64,000 bases of DNA from Burkholderia pseudomultivorans (GCF_001718415.1 NZ_CP013378.1:3844001-3908000), one strand, 5' to 3'. Counted from the first letter of the stretch, positions 46,281 through 57,804 are shown. The notes: generated by a model from the letters alone, not told the origin. Made by a program: numbers and translations.

Positions 46281-46862
46281 TCAGTGCGCGGCCTGCGCCG
46301 CGTCGAGTGCGAGGTTCAGCTTCAGCACGTTCACGCGCGGTTCGCCGAGCACGCCGAACTGGCGCCCCGTCGTGTTCGCGGCGACGAGCCGCGCGACCGC
46401 GTCGGGCGCCAGCTTGCGCGCCTTCGCGACGCGCTCGACCTGGTAGGCGGCGGCGGCCGGCGTGATCTCCGGATCGAGGCCGCTGGCCGACGCCGTCACG
46501 AGGTCGACCGGCACCGGCTGCGACAGGTCGGTGCCCGCGTCCCGCAGCGCGGCGAGGCGCGCCTTCACCTGCTCGGCGAGCGACGGGTTCAGCGGGCCGA
46601 GGTTCGAGCCGCCGGAGCCGGTCGCGTTGTACGGCATCGGCGAGGTGGCCGACAGGCGCCCCCAGAAGTACTTCGGCGCGTCGAACTGCTGGCCGATCAG
46701 CGCGGAGCCGACGACCTGGCCGTTGCGCTCGATCAGGCTGCCGTTCGCCTGCGACGGGAACACGGCCTGGCCGAACGCGGTCAGCACCGCCGGATACGCG
46801 AGCCCCGTGACGGCGGTCAGTACGGCGAAGATCACGACGAGCGGACGAATCAACGATTTCAT
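46281..46862 (-). CDS. kdpC: Potassium-transporting ATPase subunit C (KdpC)
   Basis: Periplasm-facing accessory subunit of the Kdp complex. The 193 residues include one N-terminal membrane helix ([23 protein letters not shown]) and the conserved regions [31 protein letters not shown] and [17 protein letters not shown]. It follows kdpB by 22 bases. Confidence 0.95.
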   Translation of the reverse strand: MKSLIRPLVVIFAVLTAVTGLAYPAVLTAFGQAVFPSQANGSLIERNGQVVGSALIGQQFDAPKYFWGRLSATSPMPYNATGSGGSNLGPLNPSLAEQVKARLAALRDAGTDLSQPVPVDLVTASASGLDPEITPAAAAYQVERVAKARKLAPDAVARLVAANTTGRQFGVLGEPRVNVLKLNLALDAAQAAH

Positions 46863-46884
46863 GATGGTTCCTTCGAGTGGCGCA

Positions 46885-48969
46885 TCAGGCCCAGCCGAGC
46901 GCGGCGAGCGTCATGTCGATCAGCTTGATGAACGGGAACGGCAGCAGCACGCCGCCGAGGCCGTACACCAGCAGGTTGCGGCGCAGCAGCGACGCGGCGC
47001 CGAGCGGCCGGTAGGTGACGCCCTTCAGCGCGAGCGGAATCAGCGCGACGATGATCAGCGCGTTGAAGATCACGGCCGACAGGATCGCCGACGCCGGCGA
47101 GCTCAGATGCATGATGTCGAGCACCTTCAGCTGCGGATAGGTGGTCACGAACGCGGCCGGGATGATCGCGAAATACTTCGCGATGTCGTTCGCGATCGAG
47201 AACGTCGTCAGCGAGCCGCGCGTCATCAGCATCTGCTTGCCGATCTCGACGATCTCGATCAGCTTGGTCGGATTCGAGTCGAGGTCGACCATGTTGCCGG
47301 CTTCCTTCGCGGCCTGCGTGCCGGTGTTCATCGCGACCGCGACGTCGGCCTGCGCGAGCGCCGGCGCGTCGTTGGTGCCGTCGCCCGTCATCGCGACGAG
47401 GCGCCCGGCCGCCTGATGCTCGCGGATCGTCGCGAGCTTGGTTTCCGGCGTCGCTTCCGCGAGGAAGTCGTCGACGCCCGCCTCCGCCGCGATCGCCGCG
47501 GCCGTCAGCCGGTTGTCGCCCGTCACCATCACGGTCTTGATGCCCATCTTGCGCAGTTCCGCGAAGCGCTCCTTGATGCCGCCCTTCACGATGTCCTTCA
47601 GCTCGATCACGCCGAGCACGCGCGCCGCGCCCTGCTGCAGGTCGGCCACGACGAGCGGCGTGCTGCCGCGGCGCGCGACGTCGTCGACCGCGCGCCGCAC
47701 TTCGTCGGGAAAGCGGCTGCCGTGCGTCTCGACATAGCGCTTGATCGCGTCGGCCGCGCCCTTGCGGATCTCGCGGCCGGGCAGGTCGACGCCGCTCATG
47801 CGCGTCTGCGCGGAGAAGCCGAGGAAGGTCGCATGCAGCTGCGCCATGTCGCGCTGGCGGATGTTGAAGCGCTCCTTCGCGAGCACGACGATGCTGCGGC
47901 CTTCCGGCGTCTCGTCGGCGAGCGACGACAGCTGCGCGGCATCGGCGAGCGCCTCCTCCGTCACGCCGGGCGCCGGCACGAACAGCGACGCCTGGCGATT
48001 GCCGAGCGTGATCGTGCCGGTCTTGTCGAGCAGCAGCACGTCGACGTCGCCCGCTGCCTCGACCGCGCGGCCCGACGTCGCGATCACGTTCGCCTGCATC
48101 ATCCGGCTCATCCCGGCCACGCCGATCGCAGACAGCAGGCCGCCGATCGTCGTCGGAATCAGGCACACGAGCAGCGCGACCAGCGCGGTGATCGTCACCA
48201 CGTGGCCGGCCTTCATCGCGTCGACCGAGAACATCGAGAACGGCAGCAGCGTCGCCGTCGCGAGCAGCATCACGATCGTCAGCGCGACGAGCAGGATCGT
48301 CAGCGCGACTTCGTTCGGCGTCTTCTTGCGCTTCGCGCCCTCGACCATCGCGATCATCCGGTCGAGGAACGCCTCGCCGGGATTCGCGGTGACCTGCACG
48401 ACGATCCAGTCGGACAGCACGCGCGTGCCGCCCGTCACCGACGAGAAGTCGCCGCCCGACTCGCGGATCACCGGCGCGGATTCGCCGGTGATCGCCGATT
48501 CGTCGACCGACGCGACGCCGTCGACGACCTCGCCGTCGGCCGGAATCACGTCGCCGGCCTCGACCAGCACGACGTCGCCGCGGCGCAGGTCGGACGCGGT
48601 CGTGATGCGGATCGGCGACTTCGGATGCGGCTCGTTGAGCTTCTTCGCCATCACGTCCTTCTTCGCGCTGCGCAGCGACGCGGCCTGCGCCTTCGAGCGC
48701 CCTTCGGCGAGCGCCTCCGCGAAGTTCGCGAACAGCACCGTGAACCACAGCCACAGCGCGATTGCGAGGATGAAGCCGGCCGGCGCCTCGGCCTGCCCCG
48801 TGAGCGCGGCGATCCACAGCACCGTCGTCAAAATGCTGCCGACGTACACGCAGAACATCACCGGATTGCGGAACTGCGTGCGCGGCGTGAGTTTCTTGAA
48901 CGACTCCACGATCGCCGGGCGCACGAGCGCCGGGTCGAACATGGAGCGGGTAGCGGAATGTTGAGTCAT
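46885..48969 (-). CDS. kdpB: Potassium-transporting P-type ATPase subunit B (KdpB)
   Basis: Catalytic subunit, 694 residues. It has the P-type phosphorylation motif [12 protein letters not shown], the TGES-like actuator loop ([16 protein letters not shown]) and the hinge [23 protein letters not shown]. It powers K+ uptake by KdpA. It is 37 bases downstream of kdpA. Confidence 0.96.
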   Translation of the reverse strand: MTQHSATRSMFDPALVRPAIVESFKKLTPRTQFRNPVMFCVYVGSILTTVLWIAALTGQAEAPAGFILAIALWLWFTVLFANFAEALAEGRSKAQAASLRSAKKDVMAKKLNEPHPKSPIRITTASDLRRGDVVLVEAGDVIPADGEVVDGVASVDESAITGESAPVIRESGGDFSSVTGGTRVLSDWIVVQVTANPGEAFLDRMIAMVEGAKRKKTPNEVALTILLVALTIVMLLATATLLPFSMFSVDAMKAGHVVTITALVALLVCLIPTTIGGLLSAIGVAGMSRMMQANVIATSGRAVEAAGDVDVLLLDKTGTITLGNRQASLFVPAPGVTEEALADAAQLSSLADETPEGRSIVVLAKERFNIRQRDMAQLHATFLGFSAQTRMSGVDLPGREIRKGAADAIKRYVETHGSRFPDEVRRAVDDVARRGSTPLVVADLQQGAARVLGVIELKDIVKGGIKERFAELRKMGIKTVMVTGDNRLTAAAIAAEAGVDDFLAEATPETKLATIREHQAAGRLVAMTGDGTNDAPALAQADVAVAMNTGTQAAKEAGNMVDLDSNPTKLIEIVEIGKQMLMTRGSLTTFSIANDIAKYFAIIPAAFVTTYPQLKVLDIMHLSSPASAILSAVIFNALIIVALIPLALKGVTYRPLGAASLLRRNLLVYGLGGVLLPFPFIKLIDMTLAALGWA

Positions 48970-49006
48970 TGCGATCTCTTCGATGCCTTGTCGTTTCGGC
49001 CGCGCG

Positions 49007-50812
49007 TCATGCGCCCAGCCACATCATCAGATGCTCGACGCCCGGGCCGAGCGCGAGCGCCGGCACGTAGGTCAGCGCGCCGACCAGCAGCACCGTGCCG
49101 AGCAGCAGCACGACGAACAGCGGGCCGTGCGTCGGCAGCGTGCCGCTCGTCACCGCGATGCGCTTCTTCGCCGCGAGCGAGCCGGCGATCGCCAGCACCG
49201 GCACGATCGTGCCGAAGCGGCCGAACCACATCGCGATCGCGGTCATCCAGTTGTAGAACGGCGTGCCGACCGTCAGGCCCGCAAACGCGCTGCCGTTGTT
49301 GTTCGCGGCCGAGCTGAACGCGTAGAGGATTTCCGAGAAGCCGTGCGGGCCCGGGTTCGCGATGCCGGCCCTGCCTGCGTCGGCGAGCACGGCGATCGAC
49401 GTGCCGAGCAGCACCAGCAGCGGCGTGAGCAACACGACGATCGACACCATCTTCATCTCGTACGACTCGATCTTCTTGCCGACGTATTCGGGCGTGCGGC
49501 CGATCATCAGCCCCGCGACGAACACCGCGAGCAGCGCGAACACGAGCATCCCGTAGAGTCCCGAGCCGACCCCGCCGTACACCACCTCGCCGAGCTGCAT
49601 CAGCAGCATCGGCACGAGGCCGCCGAGCGGCGTCAGCGAATCGTGCATCGTGTCGACCGCGCCGCACGACGCGGCCGTGGTCGCGACCGTGAAGATGCCG
49701 GTCTGCGCGATGCCGAAGCGCGTTTCCTTGCCTTCCATGTTGCCGCCCGGCTGCAGCGCGCTCGTCGACTGGTCGACGTGCAGTGCAGCGAGCGTCGGAT
49801 TGCCGGCCTGCTCGGCGCTCAGCTCGACGCCGATCGCGACCGCGAACGCGACCGTCATCGCCGCGAGCACCGCGATGCCCTGGCGGCGGTCGCCGATCAT
49901 GCGGCCGAACACGAGACACAGCGCGGCCGGGATGATCAGGATCGAGAAGATCTGCAGGAAGTTCGCGAACGGCGTCGGGTTCTCGTACGGATGCGCGGAG
50001 TTCGCGTTGAAGAAGCCGCCGCCGTTGGTGCCGAGCATCTTGATCGCTTCCTGCGACGCGACCGGGCCCATCGCGAGCGTCTGCTTCGTGAGCGGCGTGG
50101 GCACCGTCACCGCATTGCCCTTGTCGTCCTTGAGCGGGTTGCCCTGCGCGTCGAGCTTCGGTGCCGCATAGGTGCTCGCCTGCAGCACCGGCACGTCCTG
50201 GTACGCCTTCAGGTTCTGGATCACGCCCTGGCTCATCAGCAGCGCGGCAACGATCGCCGCCATCGGCACCAGCACGTAGAGCGTCACGCGCGTCAGGTCG
50301 ACCCAGAAGTTGCCGATCGTCTGCGCGGTGTGGCGCGCGAAGCCGCGGATCAGCGCGATCACGACGACGATGCCGGTCGCCGCCGACAGGAAGTTCTGCA
50401 CGGTCAGGCCGAGCATCTGCGTCAAGTAGCTGACCGTCTGCTCGGGCGTGTAGTCCTGCCAGTTCGTGTTGGTGACGAAGCTGACGGCCGTGTTGAACGC
50501 GCCGTCGACCGTCATCGCGCCGAACTGCTGCGGGTTGCCCGGCAGCAGGCCCTGCACGCGCAGCAGCGCATAGAGGAACAGCGCGCCGAGCGCGTTGAAC
50601 GCGATCGTCGCGATCGCATACTGCTTCCAGTTCATCTCGGTGCCGGCATCGACGCCGGCGATGCGGTACAGCACGCGTTCGAGCGGCCCGAACACGCGCA
50701 CGACGCGCGAGCTGCCGTCCATCACGGCCGACAGGTAGCGCGCAACCGGCACGGCCGCGGCCAGCAGCATGACGATGAACAGCAGCGCCTGAAACAGGTT
50801 GTTCGCGTTCAT
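49007..50812 (-). CDS. kdpA: Potassium-transporting ATPase subunit A (KdpA)
   Basis: K+-selective channel-like subunit, 601 residues, of the SKT superfamily, with about ten membrane helices and selectivity-type loops ([40 protein letters not shown]). Start ATG 50812 ([12 protein letters not shown]) overlaps the kdpF stop as ATGA. Confidence 0.96.
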   Translation of the reverse strand: MNANNLFQALLFIVMLLAAAVPVARYLSAVMDGSSRVVRVFGPLERVLYRIAGVDAGTEMNWKQYAIATIAFNALGALFLYALLRVQGLLPGNPQQFGAMTVDGAFNTAVSFVTNTNWQDYTPEQTVSYLTQMLGLTVQNFLSAATGIVVVIALIRGFARHTAQTIGNFWVDLTRVTLYVLVPMAAIVAALLMSQGVIQNLKAYQDVPVLQASTYAAPKLDAQGNPLKDDKGNAVTVPTPLTKQTLAMGPVASQEAIKMLGTNGGGFFNANSAHPYENPTPFANFLQIFSILIIPAALCLVFGRMIGDRRQGIAVLAAMTVAFAVAIGVELSAEQAGNPTLAALHVDQSTSALQPGGNMEGKETRFGIAQTGIFTVATTAASCGAVDTMHDSLTPLGGLVPMLLMQLGEVVYGGVGSGLYGMLVFALLAVFVAGLMIGRTPEYVGKKIESYEMKMVSIVVLLTPLLVLLGTSIAVLADAGRAGIANPGPHGFSEILYAFSSAANNNGSAFAGLTVGTPFYNWMTAIAMWFGRFGTIVPVLAIAGSLAAKKRIAVTSGTLPTHGPLFVVLLLGTVLLVGALTYVPALALGPGVEHLMMWLGA

Positions 50813-50901
50813 TCGATGTCCTCCGCGCGCAGCAGCGCATAGACGAGATACGCGAACAACAGGGCGGTCGAAGTGCCCGCCAGCCATAGCATCCAGGTCA
50901 T
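50809..50901 (-). CDS. kdpF: KdpF, small subunit of the Kdp K+ ATPase
   Basis: A 30-residue single-helix peptide ([20 protein letters not shown] then [10 protein letters not shown]). The pattern hydrophobic helix-YALLRAE is that of KdpF, which stabilises the KdpABC complex. ATGA overlaps link it to kdpA downstream and to a 35-residue ORF upstream. Confidence 0.88.
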   Translation of the reverse strand: MTWMLWLAGTSTALLFAYLVYALLRAEDIE

Positions 50902-51005
50902 GCTCGCCCCCCGCGGCCGTATTGCGCGAGCTTGTCGCAACCGGCGATCAAACCGAGGATCAGCGCGGTGAAGAGCACCAGTGCGCCGATGAAAACCCCA
51001 TCCAT
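50898..51005 (-). CDS. Small membrane ORF at the head of the kdp operon
   Basis: A 35-residue ORF ([20 protein letters not shown], then [15 protein letters not shown]) with one hydrophobic helix and a basic tail. A good SD (GGAGA) precedes it by about nine bases, and its stop overlaps the kdpF start (ATGA). It is not KdpF, which follows it. Similar short ORFs occur before kdpF in other proteobacteria, usually unnamed. I infer a role in the Kdp complex or its expression. Confidence 0.7.
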   Translation of the reverse strand: MDGVFIGALVLFTALILGLIAGCDKLAQYGRGGRA

Positions 51006-51068
51006 TTTTGTGTTCTCCGTCGTCGAAATCGGACGACTAGAACCTTATGGGAACGCGCGTAAAGGGCG

Positions 51069-51098
51069 GGTCAAAGGTGATCGGGCGGGTATAAAAAG
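51069..51098 (-). promoter_or_regulatory. Candidate KdpE-dependent promoter of kdp
   Basis: On the minus strand a T-rich CTTTTTATA (51090-51098), resembling KdpE site composition, lies upstream of TTGACC (51069-51074). No good -10 follows at 17 bases, as in activator-dependent promoters. Tentative. Confidence 0.3.
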
Positions 51099-51206
51099 CG
51101 TGTAAACGGACGGCGGCAGGCGGGTGCGCGTCGGACGGCGCGGCTGCGCCGTCCGGGAGGCGAAAGGAAGGCTGGCGCCGGCGGCATGCCGGCGCGCCGC
51201 GTCGGA

Positions 51207-52181
51207 TCAGGGAACGAGGAGCGTCGATCCGGTCGTCTTGCGCGACTCGAGATCGGCGTGCGCGCGGCCGACTTCCGCGAGCGGATAGCGCTGGTTGATG
51301 CTGGTCTTCACCTTGCCCGACTGGATCACGTCGAACAGCTCGGTGGCGGCCGCTTCGAGATCGGCACGCTTCGCGATGTACGAGAACAGCGTCGGCCGCG
51401 TGAAGAACAGCGAGCCGCGCGACGAGAATTCCTTCGAGTCGATCGGCGGCAGCGGGCCCGACGCGTTGCCGAAGCTGACGAAATAGCCGAGCGGCGCAAG
51501 GCTGTCGAGCGAGCCGATGTAGGTGTCCTTGCCGATCGAATCGTAGACGACCGGCACGCCGGCGCCGTTCGTGAGGTCCTTCACGCGCTGCGTGAAGTTC
51601 TCGCGCGTATAGACGACCGGATGATCGCAGCCGTGCGCCTTCGCGAGCTCGGCCTTCTCGTCGGAACCGACCGTACCGATCACGGTCGCGCCGAGCGCCT
51701 TCGCCCACTGGCACACCAGCAGGCCGACGCCGCCGGCCGCCGCATGGATCACGATCGTGTCGCCGGCCTTCACCGGGTACGTGCGGCGCAGCAGGTAATG
51801 CGCGGTCAGGCCCTGCAGCATCACCGACGCCGCGTCGTCGTAGCCGATGCCGTCAGGCAGCTTCACGACGCGCTCGGCCGACAGCACGCGTTCCTGCGCA
51901 TATGCGCCCGGCGGCTGCGCGACATACGCGACGCGGTCGCCGACCTTCAGCGCGCTCACGCCATCGCCGACGGCCGTGACCTCGCCGGCCGCCTCCATCC
52001 CGAGACCGCCGGGCAGCGGCTGCGGATAGAGGCCGGTGCGGAAATACACGTCGATGTAGTTGAGCCCGACCGCATGCTGGCGGATCCGGACTTCGCCCGC
52101 GTTCGGCGCGCCGACCTCGACATCGACCCATTTCATGACATCTGGGCCGCCCGGCTGGTCGTATCGGATTGCTTTCGGCAT
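51207..52181 (-). CDS. NADPH:quinone oxidoreductase (QorA-like)
   Basis: Zinc-independent medium-chain reductase of 324 residues with GLNYIDVYFRTGLYP near the N-terminus and the Rossmann motif AAAGGVGLLVCQWAKALG (near residue 147). Close to E. coli Qor in pattern. ATG 52181 (MPKAIRYDQPGG) is used rather than the one at 52202. Hairpins in 51134-51197 follow the gene but have no T-run. Confidence 0.88.
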   Translation of the reverse strand: MPKAIRYDQPGGPDVMKWVDVEVGAPNAGEVRIRQHAVGLNYIDVYFRTGLYPQPLPGGLGMEAAGEVTAVGDGVSALKVGDRVAYVAQPPGAYAQERVLSAERVVKLPDGIGYDDAASVMLQGLTAHYLLRRTYPVKAGDTIVIHAAAGGVGLLVCQWAKALGATVIGTVGSDEKAELAKAHGCDHPVVYTRENFTQRVKDLTNGAGVPVVYDSIGKDTYIGSLDSLAPLGYFVSFGNASGPLPPIDSKEFSSRGSLFFTRPTLFSYIAKRADLEAAATELFDVIQSGKVKTSINQRYPLAEVGRAHADLESRKTTGSTLLVP

Positions 52182-52383
52182 CGTTTCGCTCCTCGTTCTC
52201 AATCGGTCAGGTCATATTCGGATCGCCGACGCACCGGCCGGCAAGCCGCCGGATCCGAAGTCCGACGGGCCGGCGCGCCGCGACGCTCGATTCTCGCGCG
52301 TCGCGGCGCGCCATGCATGGCCCTGACGGCAACAGGGGCAATCGACGGGGCAAGCGTGCGGCGTGCCTGCGTTCGTCGAGGCC

Positions 52384-52770
52384 CTAGTCCCGCATCTTCC
52401 GCGCCAGGTCGTCGAGCAGCATCCGCGCGGTCGCGACGTTGGTCGCCACCGGCACGTTGTGCACGTCGCATGCGCGCACCAGCGCGGTGATGTCGGGATC
52501 ATGCGGCTGCGCGGTCATCGGGTCGCGCAGGAACACGACGATGTCGACGCGGCCTTCGGCCAGTTCCGCACCGATCTGCAGGTCGCCGCCGAGCGGCCCC
52601 GACAGCTTGCGCTCGACCTCGAGCCCGTGCGCGGCCGCGATGCGCCCGCCCGTCGTGCCCGTGCCGACCAGCCGGCATTGCGCGAGCGTGTCGCGATATT
52701 CACCCGCGAGCGCGACGATCTCGTCCTTCTTCGCGTCGTGCGCAATCAGTGCGATACGAGTGTTGCTCAT
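52384..52770 (-). CDS. mgsA: Methylglyoxal synthase
   Basis: Converts dihydroxyacetone phosphate to methylglyoxal and phosphate, a bypass relieving phosphosugar stress. The 128-residue protein shows [12 protein letters not shown] at the N-terminus, the phosphate-binding GTGTTGGRI (36-44), the catalytic Asp63 in [11 protein letters not shown], and [23 protein letters not shown]. No frame breaks. Confidence 0.95.
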   Translation of the reverse strand: MSNTRIALIAHDAKKDEIVALAGEYRDTLAQCRLVGTGTTGGRIAAAHGLEVERKLSGPLGGDLQIGAELAEGRVDIVVFLRDPMTAQPHDPDITALVRACDVHNVPVATNVATARMLLDDLARKMRD

Positions 52771-52819
52771 CTCCAGATCCTTCGTGGTTCGGTTGTTATG
52801 GTCGGGGTGGCGCGGCGCG

Positions 52820-53599
52820 TCAGAACGTGCCCGGATACGCGCCGCCGTCGAGCAGCCAGTTCTGCCCGGTGATATAGCCCGCGTGCGCGCTGCACAGGAA
52901 CGCGCAGGCCGCGCCGAACTCGTCGCGCCGGCCCAGCCGCCCGGCCGGAATCTCCTTCGCGCGCCGCGCGCGCATCTCGTCGACCGTCACGCCCTGCGCT
53001 TTCGCCGACGCGGACAGCGTGGTCGCGATGCGGTCGGTGTCGAACAGCCCCGGCAGCAGGTTGTTGATCGTCACGCCATGCGGCGCGACCTTGCGCGCCA
53101 GCCCGGCGACGAAGCCGGTCAGCCCGGAGCGCGCGCCGTTCGACAGCGCGAGCACGTCGATCGGCGCCTTGACCGCCGAGCTCGTGATGTTGACGATCCG
53201 GCCGAAGCGGCGCGCGATCATGCCGTCGACGGTCGCGCGGATCAGCTCGATCGGCGTCAGCATGTTCGCCTCGAGCGCGCGGATCCAGTCGTCGTGCGAG
53301 AAGTCGCGGAAGTCGCCCGGCGGCGGGCCGCCCGCATTCGTCACGAGAATGTCGGGCTGCGGGCACGCCGCGAGCGCGGCCGCACGGCCGTCGGGCGTCG
53401 TGATGTCGCAGGCGACCGCGGCGATCGACACGTTCGACGCCGCGCGGATCTCCTCCGCGGTTTCCTCGAGCGTGTCGCGCGTGCGCGCGACGATCACGAG
53501 GTTCACGCCTTCGGCGGCCAGCGCTTCCGCGCAGCCGCGCCCGAGCCCCTTGCTCGCCGCGCACACGAGCGCGGTCTTTCCTTCGATGCCGAGATCCAT
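52820..53599 (-). CDS. SDR-like oxidoreductase without the canonical Tyr/Lys
   Basis: A 259-residue Rossmann protein that starts [22 protein letters not shown], with an altered TGxxxGxG (AASKGLG). At the catalytic site, where Tyr-x3-Lys is expected 12 residues after Ser141, it has Ser153 and Arg157 (ALSNGARSG). A subgroup of FabG-like SDRs is known to lack the standard tetrad, so this is probably a lineage feature rather than damage. Function is unknown. Confidence 0.85.
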   Translation of the reverse strand: MDLGIEGKTALVCAASKGLGRGCAEALAAEGVNLVIVARTRDTLEETAEEIRAASNVSIAAVACDITTPDGRAAALAACPQPDILVTNAGGPPPGDFRDFSHDDWIRALEANMLTPIELIRATVDGMIARRFGRIVNITSSAVKAPIDVLALSNGARSGLTGFVAGLARKVAPHGVTINNLLPGLFDTDRIATTLSASAKAQGVTVDEMRARRAKEIPAGRLGRRDEFGAACAFLCSAHAGYITGQNWLLDGGAYPGTF

Positions 53600-53783
53600 C
53601 GTCGATTCCTCTGTGGCGACGCGCGTCGGGCGAACGGTCGTACGCGACGCGCGGTGGGTAATGAGACGTCGATATTATCCGGATCGTGCGGCGCGCCTTG
53701 GTAAAATTGCGGCCATCAGCGCGCCGCGGGCCTTGCGCCCGCCGCCGCCCCCGATCCTCTTTTGCCGCCAAGGCGCCCCCGTC

Positions 53784-54434
53784 ATGAAACAGGACAGCCG
53801 CTTCCCGAATCTCTTCATCACCGATCACCCGCTGATCCAGCACAAGCTCACGCACATGCGCGACAAGGACACGTCGACCCGCACGTTCCGCGAGCTGCTG
53901 CGCGAAATCACGCTGCTGATGGGCTACGAGATCACCCGCAACCTGCCGATCACGACCAAGCGGGTCGAAACCCCGCTGGTCGCGATCGACGCGCCCGTGA
54001 TCGCGGGCAAGAAACTGGCGATCGTGCCGGTGCTGCGCGCGGGCATCGGGATGTCGGACGGCCTGCTCGACCTGGTGCCGTCGGCCCGCGTCGGCCATAT
54101 CGGCGTGTACCGCGCGGAGGATCATCGCCCGGTCGAATACCTGGTGCGCCTGCCCGACCTCGAGGACCGGATCTTCATCCTGTGCGACCCGATGGTCGCG
54201 ACCGGCTACTCGGCCGTGCATGCGGTCGACGTGCTCAAGCGCCGCAACGTGCCGGCCGCGAACATCATGTTCGTCGCGCTGGTCGCCGCGCCCGAGGGCG
54301 TGCAGGTGTTCCAGGACGCGCACCCGGACGTGAAGCTGTTCGTCGCATCGCTCGATTCGCACCTGAACGAGCATGCATACATCGTGCCGGGCCTCGGCGA
54401 CGCGGGCGACCGCCTGTTCGGCACCAAGAACTGA
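53784..54434 (+). CDS. upp: Uracil phosphoribosyltransferase
   Basis: Salvage of uracil with PRPP to UMP. The 216-residue protein has the PRPP loop [20 protein letters not shown] (near residues 130-150), the [10 protein letters not shown] hood and the C-terminal uracil-binding region [16 protein letters not shown]. The ATG at 53784 ([11 protein letters not shown]) is the family start. Confidence 0.95.
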   Translation: MKQDSRFPNLFITDHPLIQHKLTHMRDKDTSTRTFRELLREITLLMGYEITRNLPITTKRVETPLVAIDAPVIAGKKLAIVPVLRAGIGMSDGLLDLVPSARVGHIGVYRAEDHRPVEYLVRLPDLEDRIFILCDPMVATGYSAVHAVDVLKRRNVPAANIMFVALVAAPEGVQVFQDAHPDVKLFVASLDSHLNEHAYIVPGLGDAGDRLFGTKN

Positions 54435-54528
54435 CGCCGGCCGCGCCGGCAGCCGCGCCGCGCACGGTGCGGCGCCCCGCCCCGGCCGTTCGGCCCATGC
54501 GCGGCGGCCCCGAAGCGGCGGTCGCCGC

Positions 54529-54541
54529 GTGATAAAATCAC
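54529..54541 (+). promoter_or_regulatory. TAAAAT -10-like element inside a GTGAT/ATCAC dyad before yebC
   Basis: GTGATAAAATCAC about 113 bases upstream of the yebC ATG. It could be the -10 of the yebC promoter. No clear -35. Confidence 0.3.
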
Positions 54542-54653
54542 GATCCACTCGACACGCGCGGCCCCGCGGCATCACGCCCGCCACAACGGCCGCCGATTCA
54601 ACGACACATTGGCACAATCGCCCGCGCGAGCGCGCCCGGGCACGGAGAAAGGT

Positions 54654-55382
54654 ATGGCTGGTCACTCGAAATGGGCCAACATCAAGCATAAGAAGGCAGC
54701 GGCCGACGCGAAGCGCGGCAAGGTCTGGACCCGCCTGATCAAGGAAATCCAGGTCGCGGCCCGTCTCGGCGGCGGCGACGTCAACTCGAACCCGCGCCTG
54801 CGTCTGGCGGTCGACAAGGCGGCCGACGCGAACATGCCGAAGGACAACGTCAAGCGCGCGATCGATCGCGGCGTCGGCGGCGCGGACGGCGCGAACTACG
54901 AGGAAATCCGCTACGAAGGCTACGGCATCGGCGGCGCGGCGATCATCGTCGACACGCTGACCGACAACCGCACGCGCACCGTCGCGGAAGTCCGCCACGC
55001 GTTCTCGAAGTTCGGCGGCAACATGGGCACCGACGGCTCGGTCGCGTTCATGTTCGATCACGTCGGCCAGTTCCTGTTCGCGCCCGGCACGTCGGAAGAC
55101 GCGCTGATGGAAGCGGCGCTCGAAGCCGGCGCGGACGACGTCAGCACGAACGACGACGGCTCGATCGAAGTGCTGTGCGACTGGCAAGCCTTCTCGGCAG
55201 TGAAGGACGCGCTCGAAGCGGCCGGCTTCAAGGCCGAGCTCGCCGAAGTGACGATGAAGCCGCAGAACGAAGTCGAATTCACCGGCGACGACGCGGTAAA
55301 GATGCAGAAGCTCCTGGACGCGATCGAAAACCTCGACGACGTGCAGGAGGTGTATACGAACGCCGTCATCGTCGAGGAATGA
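54654..55382 (+). CDS. yebC: YebC/PmpR family regulatory protein
   Basis: A 242-residue protein of the YebC group starting [22 protein letters not shown]. The DUF28 signature [28 protein letters not shown] lies in the middle. Long treated as a transcriptional regulator; recent work links the family to translation of difficult sequences. SD AGAAAGG precedes the ATG. Confidence 0.95.
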   Translation: MAGHSKWANIKHKKAAADAKRGKVWTRLIKEIQVAARLGGGDVNSNPRLRLAVDKAADANMPKDNVKRAIDRGVGGADGANYEEIRYEGYGIGGAAIIVDTLTDNRTRTVAEVRHAFSKFGGNMGTDGSVAFMFDHVGQFLFAPGTSEDALMEAALEAGADDVSTNDDGSIEVLCDWQAFSAVKDALEAAGFKAELAEVTMKPQNEVEFTGDDAVKMQKLLDAIENLDDVQEVYTNAVIVEE

Positions 55383-55429
55383 GATGCCGGCCGCCGCTCG
55401 CTCGCGATGGCGGCGGCCCGACCGATTCC

Positions 55430-55468
55430 GCGGCCGGCGCGCCTGAGCGTGCCGGCCGCCCTGTTTTC
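55430..55468 (+). terminator. Rho-independent terminator after yebC
   Basis: A nine-bp stem (GCGGCCGGC / GCCGGCCGC, 12-base loop) is followed by CCTGTTTTC. A second GC hairpin (GGCCGCCGC / GCGGCGGCC, 55389-55418) lies just upstream. Confidence 0.65.
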
Positions 55469-55486
55469 TAGTCTGCGGGGAATCCC

Positions 55487-56767
55487 ATGAAACTACTCGT
55501 CGTCGGTTCCGGCGGCCGCGAACATGCGCTGGCGTGGAAGCTCGCGCAAGCGCCGCGCGTCCAGATGGTCTACGTCGCGCCCGGCAATGGCGGCACGGCG
55601 CAGGACGAGCGTCTGAAGAACGTCGATATCACGTCGCTCGACGAACTCGCCGATTTCGCGGAACGCGAAAGCGTCGCGTTCACGCTGGTCGGGCCGGAAG
55701 CGCCGCTTGCGGCCGGCATCGTCAACCTGTTCCGCGCGCGCGGCCTGAAGATCTTCGGGCCGACCCGCGAAGCCGCGCAGCTCGAAAGCTCGAAGGATTT
55801 CGCGAAGGCGTTCATGAAGCGCCACGGCATCCCGACCGCCGACTACGAAACCTTCTCCGACACGGCCGCCGCGCACGCGTACATCGACGCGAAGGGCGCG
55901 CCGATCGTCGTGAAGGCCGACGGCCTCGCGGCCGGCAAGGGCGTGGTCGTCGCGATGACGCTGGAAGAAGCGCACGCGGCCGTCGACATGATGCTGTCGG
56001 ACAACAAGCTCGGCGATGCCGGCGCACGCGTCGTGATCGAGGAATTCCTCGACGGCGAGGAAGCCAGCTTCATCGTGATGGTCGACGGCAAGCACGCGCT
56101 CGCGCTCGCCTCGAGCCAGGACCACAAGCGCCTGCTCGACGAGGATCGCGGCCCGAACACCGGCGGCATGGGCGCGTATTCGCCCGCGCCGATCGTCACG
56201 CCGCAGATGCACGCGCGCGTGATGCGCGAGATCATCATGCCGACCGTGCGCGGGATGGAGAAGGACGGCATCCGCTTCACCGGCTTCCTGTATGCGGGCC
56301 TGATGATCGACAAGGACGGCAATCCGCGCACGCTGGAATTCAACTGCCGGATGGGCGACCCGGAGACGCAGCCGATCATGGCGCGCCTGAAGAGCGATTT
56401 CTCGAAGGTCGTCGAGCAGGCGATCGCGGGCACGCTCGACACGGTCGAGCTCGACTGGGACCGCCGCACCGCGCTCGGCGTCGTGCTGGCCGCGCACGGC
56501 TACCCGGACGCGCCGCGCAAGGGCGACCGCATCAACGGGATCCCGGCCGAAACCGAGCAGGCCGTGACGTTCCATGCGGGCACCACGCTCGCCGACGGCG
56601 ACAAGCTCGTCACGTCGGGCGGCCGCGTGCTGTGCGTGGTCGGCCTCGCCGATTCGGTGCGCGAAGCGCAGCAGCATGCGTACGACGCGATCAACCAGAT
56701 CAATTTCGAAGGCATGCAGTATCGCCGCGACATCGGCTACCGCGCGCTCAATCGCAAGAGCGCGTGA
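55487..56767 (+). CDS. purD: Phosphoribosylamine--glycine ligase
   Basis: Second step of purine synthesis: phosphoribosylamine, glycine and ATP to GAR. The 426-residue ATP-grasp enzyme begins [20 protein letters not shown]. The ATP-binding loop is [16 protein letters not shown] and the signature [33 protein letters not shown] lies near residues 263-296. Normal length. Confidence 0.96.
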   Translation: MKLLVVGSGGREHALAWKLAQAPRVQMVYVAPGNGGTAQDERLKNVDITSLDELADFAERESVAFTLVGPEAPLAAGIVNLFRARGLKIFGPTREAAQLESSKDFAKAFMKRHGIPTADYETFSDTAAAHAYIDAKGAPIVVKADGLAAGKGVVVAMTLEEAHAAVDMMLSDNKLGDAGARVVIEEFLDGEEASFIVMVDGKHALALASSQDHKRLLDEDRGPNTGGMGAYSPAPIVTPQMHARVMREIIMPTVRGMEKDGIRFTGFLYAGLMIDKDGNPRTLEFNCRMGDPETQPIMARLKSDFSKVVEQAIAGTLDTVELDWDRRTALGVVLAAHGYPDAPRKGDRINGIPAETEQAVTFHAGTTLADGDKLVTSGGRVLCVVGLADSVREAQQHAYDAINQINFEGMQYRRDIGYRALNRKSA

Positions 56768-56808
56768 CGCTGGCCGCGGGTGCGCCGCGACGCGGCGCGC
56801 CCTGTCCT

Positions 56809-56848
56809 CTGCCGGGGTTCGATAGAATGCCCGGCAGAAGCCTTTTTT
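56809..56848 (+). terminator. Rho-independent terminator after purD
   Basis: An eight-bp stem (CTGCCGGG / CCCGGCAG) around GTTCGATAGAATG is followed five bases later by TTTTTT. It lies 41 bases after the purD stop. A second GC-rich hairpin (GCCCCCGC / GCGGGGGC) sits between it and hemF. Confidence 0.65.
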
Positions 56849-56880
56849 ACGGCCCCCGCAGGCGGGGGCGCCCAGTCCAC

Positions 56881-57804
56881 ATGACCGATTCGACCTACGA
56901 CGTGGCGCGCGTGCGCACGTATCTCCAGGACCTGCAGACGCGCATCGCCGATGCGCTCGGCGCACTCGACGGCACGCCGCTCGCGACCGATGCCTGGCAG
57001 CGCGGTCCCGCCGAGCGGCTGCGCGGCGGCGGCTGCACGCGGATCCTCGAAGGCGGCCGCGTGTTCGAGCGCGCGGGAATCGGCTTTTCCGACGTCGCGG
57101 GCGATGCGCTGCCGCCGTCGGCGAGCGCGGCGCGCCCGCAGCTCGCGGGCCGCGGCTTCGAGGCGCTCGGCGTGTCGCTGGTGCTGCACCCGCGCAACCC
57201 GTACTGCCCGACCGTGCACATGAACGTGCGGATGCTGATCGCGACGAAGCCCGGCGAAGCGCCGGTCTTCTGGTTCGGCGGCGGCATGGACCTGACCCCG
57301 GTGTACGGCTTCGAGGACGACGCCCGGCATTTCCACCAGACCTGCAAGGACGCGCTCGATCCGTTCGGCGCCGAACTGTACCCGCGCTTCAAGAAGTGGT
57401 GCGACGAGTATTTCTTCCTGAAGCACCGCAACGAGATGCGCGGCATCGGCGGGATCTTCTTCGACGATTTCTCCGAGCCCGGATTCGAACGGTCGTTTGA
57501 CATGATGCGCAGCGTCGGCGACGCGTTCCTGTCGGCCTACCTGCCGATCGTCGAGCGCCGCGTCGACCTGCCGTACGGCGAGCGCGAGCGCGAGTTCCAG
57601 GCCTATCGCCGCGGCCGCTACGTCGAATTCAACCTGGTATTCGACCGCGGCACGCTGTTCGGCCTGCAAAGCGGCGGCCGCACCGAGTCGATCCTGATGT
57701 CGATGCCGCCGGTCGCGAACTGGCGCTACAACTGGCAGCCCGAGCCGGGTTCGCCGGAAGCGCGCCTGTACAGCGACTTCATCGTGCCGCGCGACTGGGT
57801 CTGA
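56881..57804 (+). CDS. hemF: Oxygen-dependent coproporphyrinogen III oxidase
   Basis: Aerobic decarboxylation of coproporphyrinogen III to protoporphyrinogen IX in haem synthesis. The 307-residue protein has the HemF signature [29 protein letters not shown] and [27 protein letters not shown], ending in the conserved [21 protein letters not shown]. Start ATG 56881. Confidence 0.96.
   Translation: MTDSTYDVARVRTYLQDLQTRIADALGALDGTPLATDAWQRGPAERLRGGGCTRILEGGRVFERAGIGFSDVAGDALPPSASAARPQLAGRGFEALGVSLVLHPRNPYCPTVHMNVRMLIATKPGEAPVFWFGGGMDLTPVYGFEDDARHFHQTCKDALDPFGAELYPRFKKWCDEYFFLKHRNEMRGIGGIFFDDFSEPGFERSFDMMRSVGDAFLSAYLPIVERRVDLPYGEREREFQAYRRGRYVEFNLVFDRGTLFGLQSGGRTESILMSMPPVANWRYNWQPEPGSPEARLYSDFIVPRDWV

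Noticed and set aside
43448..46465. A frame of about 1000 codons opposite kdpD
   Set aside because: Same composition artefact; KdpD is complete and canonical on the minus strand.
51134..51197. GC hairpins after the quinone reductase as an intrinsic terminator
   Set aside because: Stems are present but no T-run follows on the minus strand.
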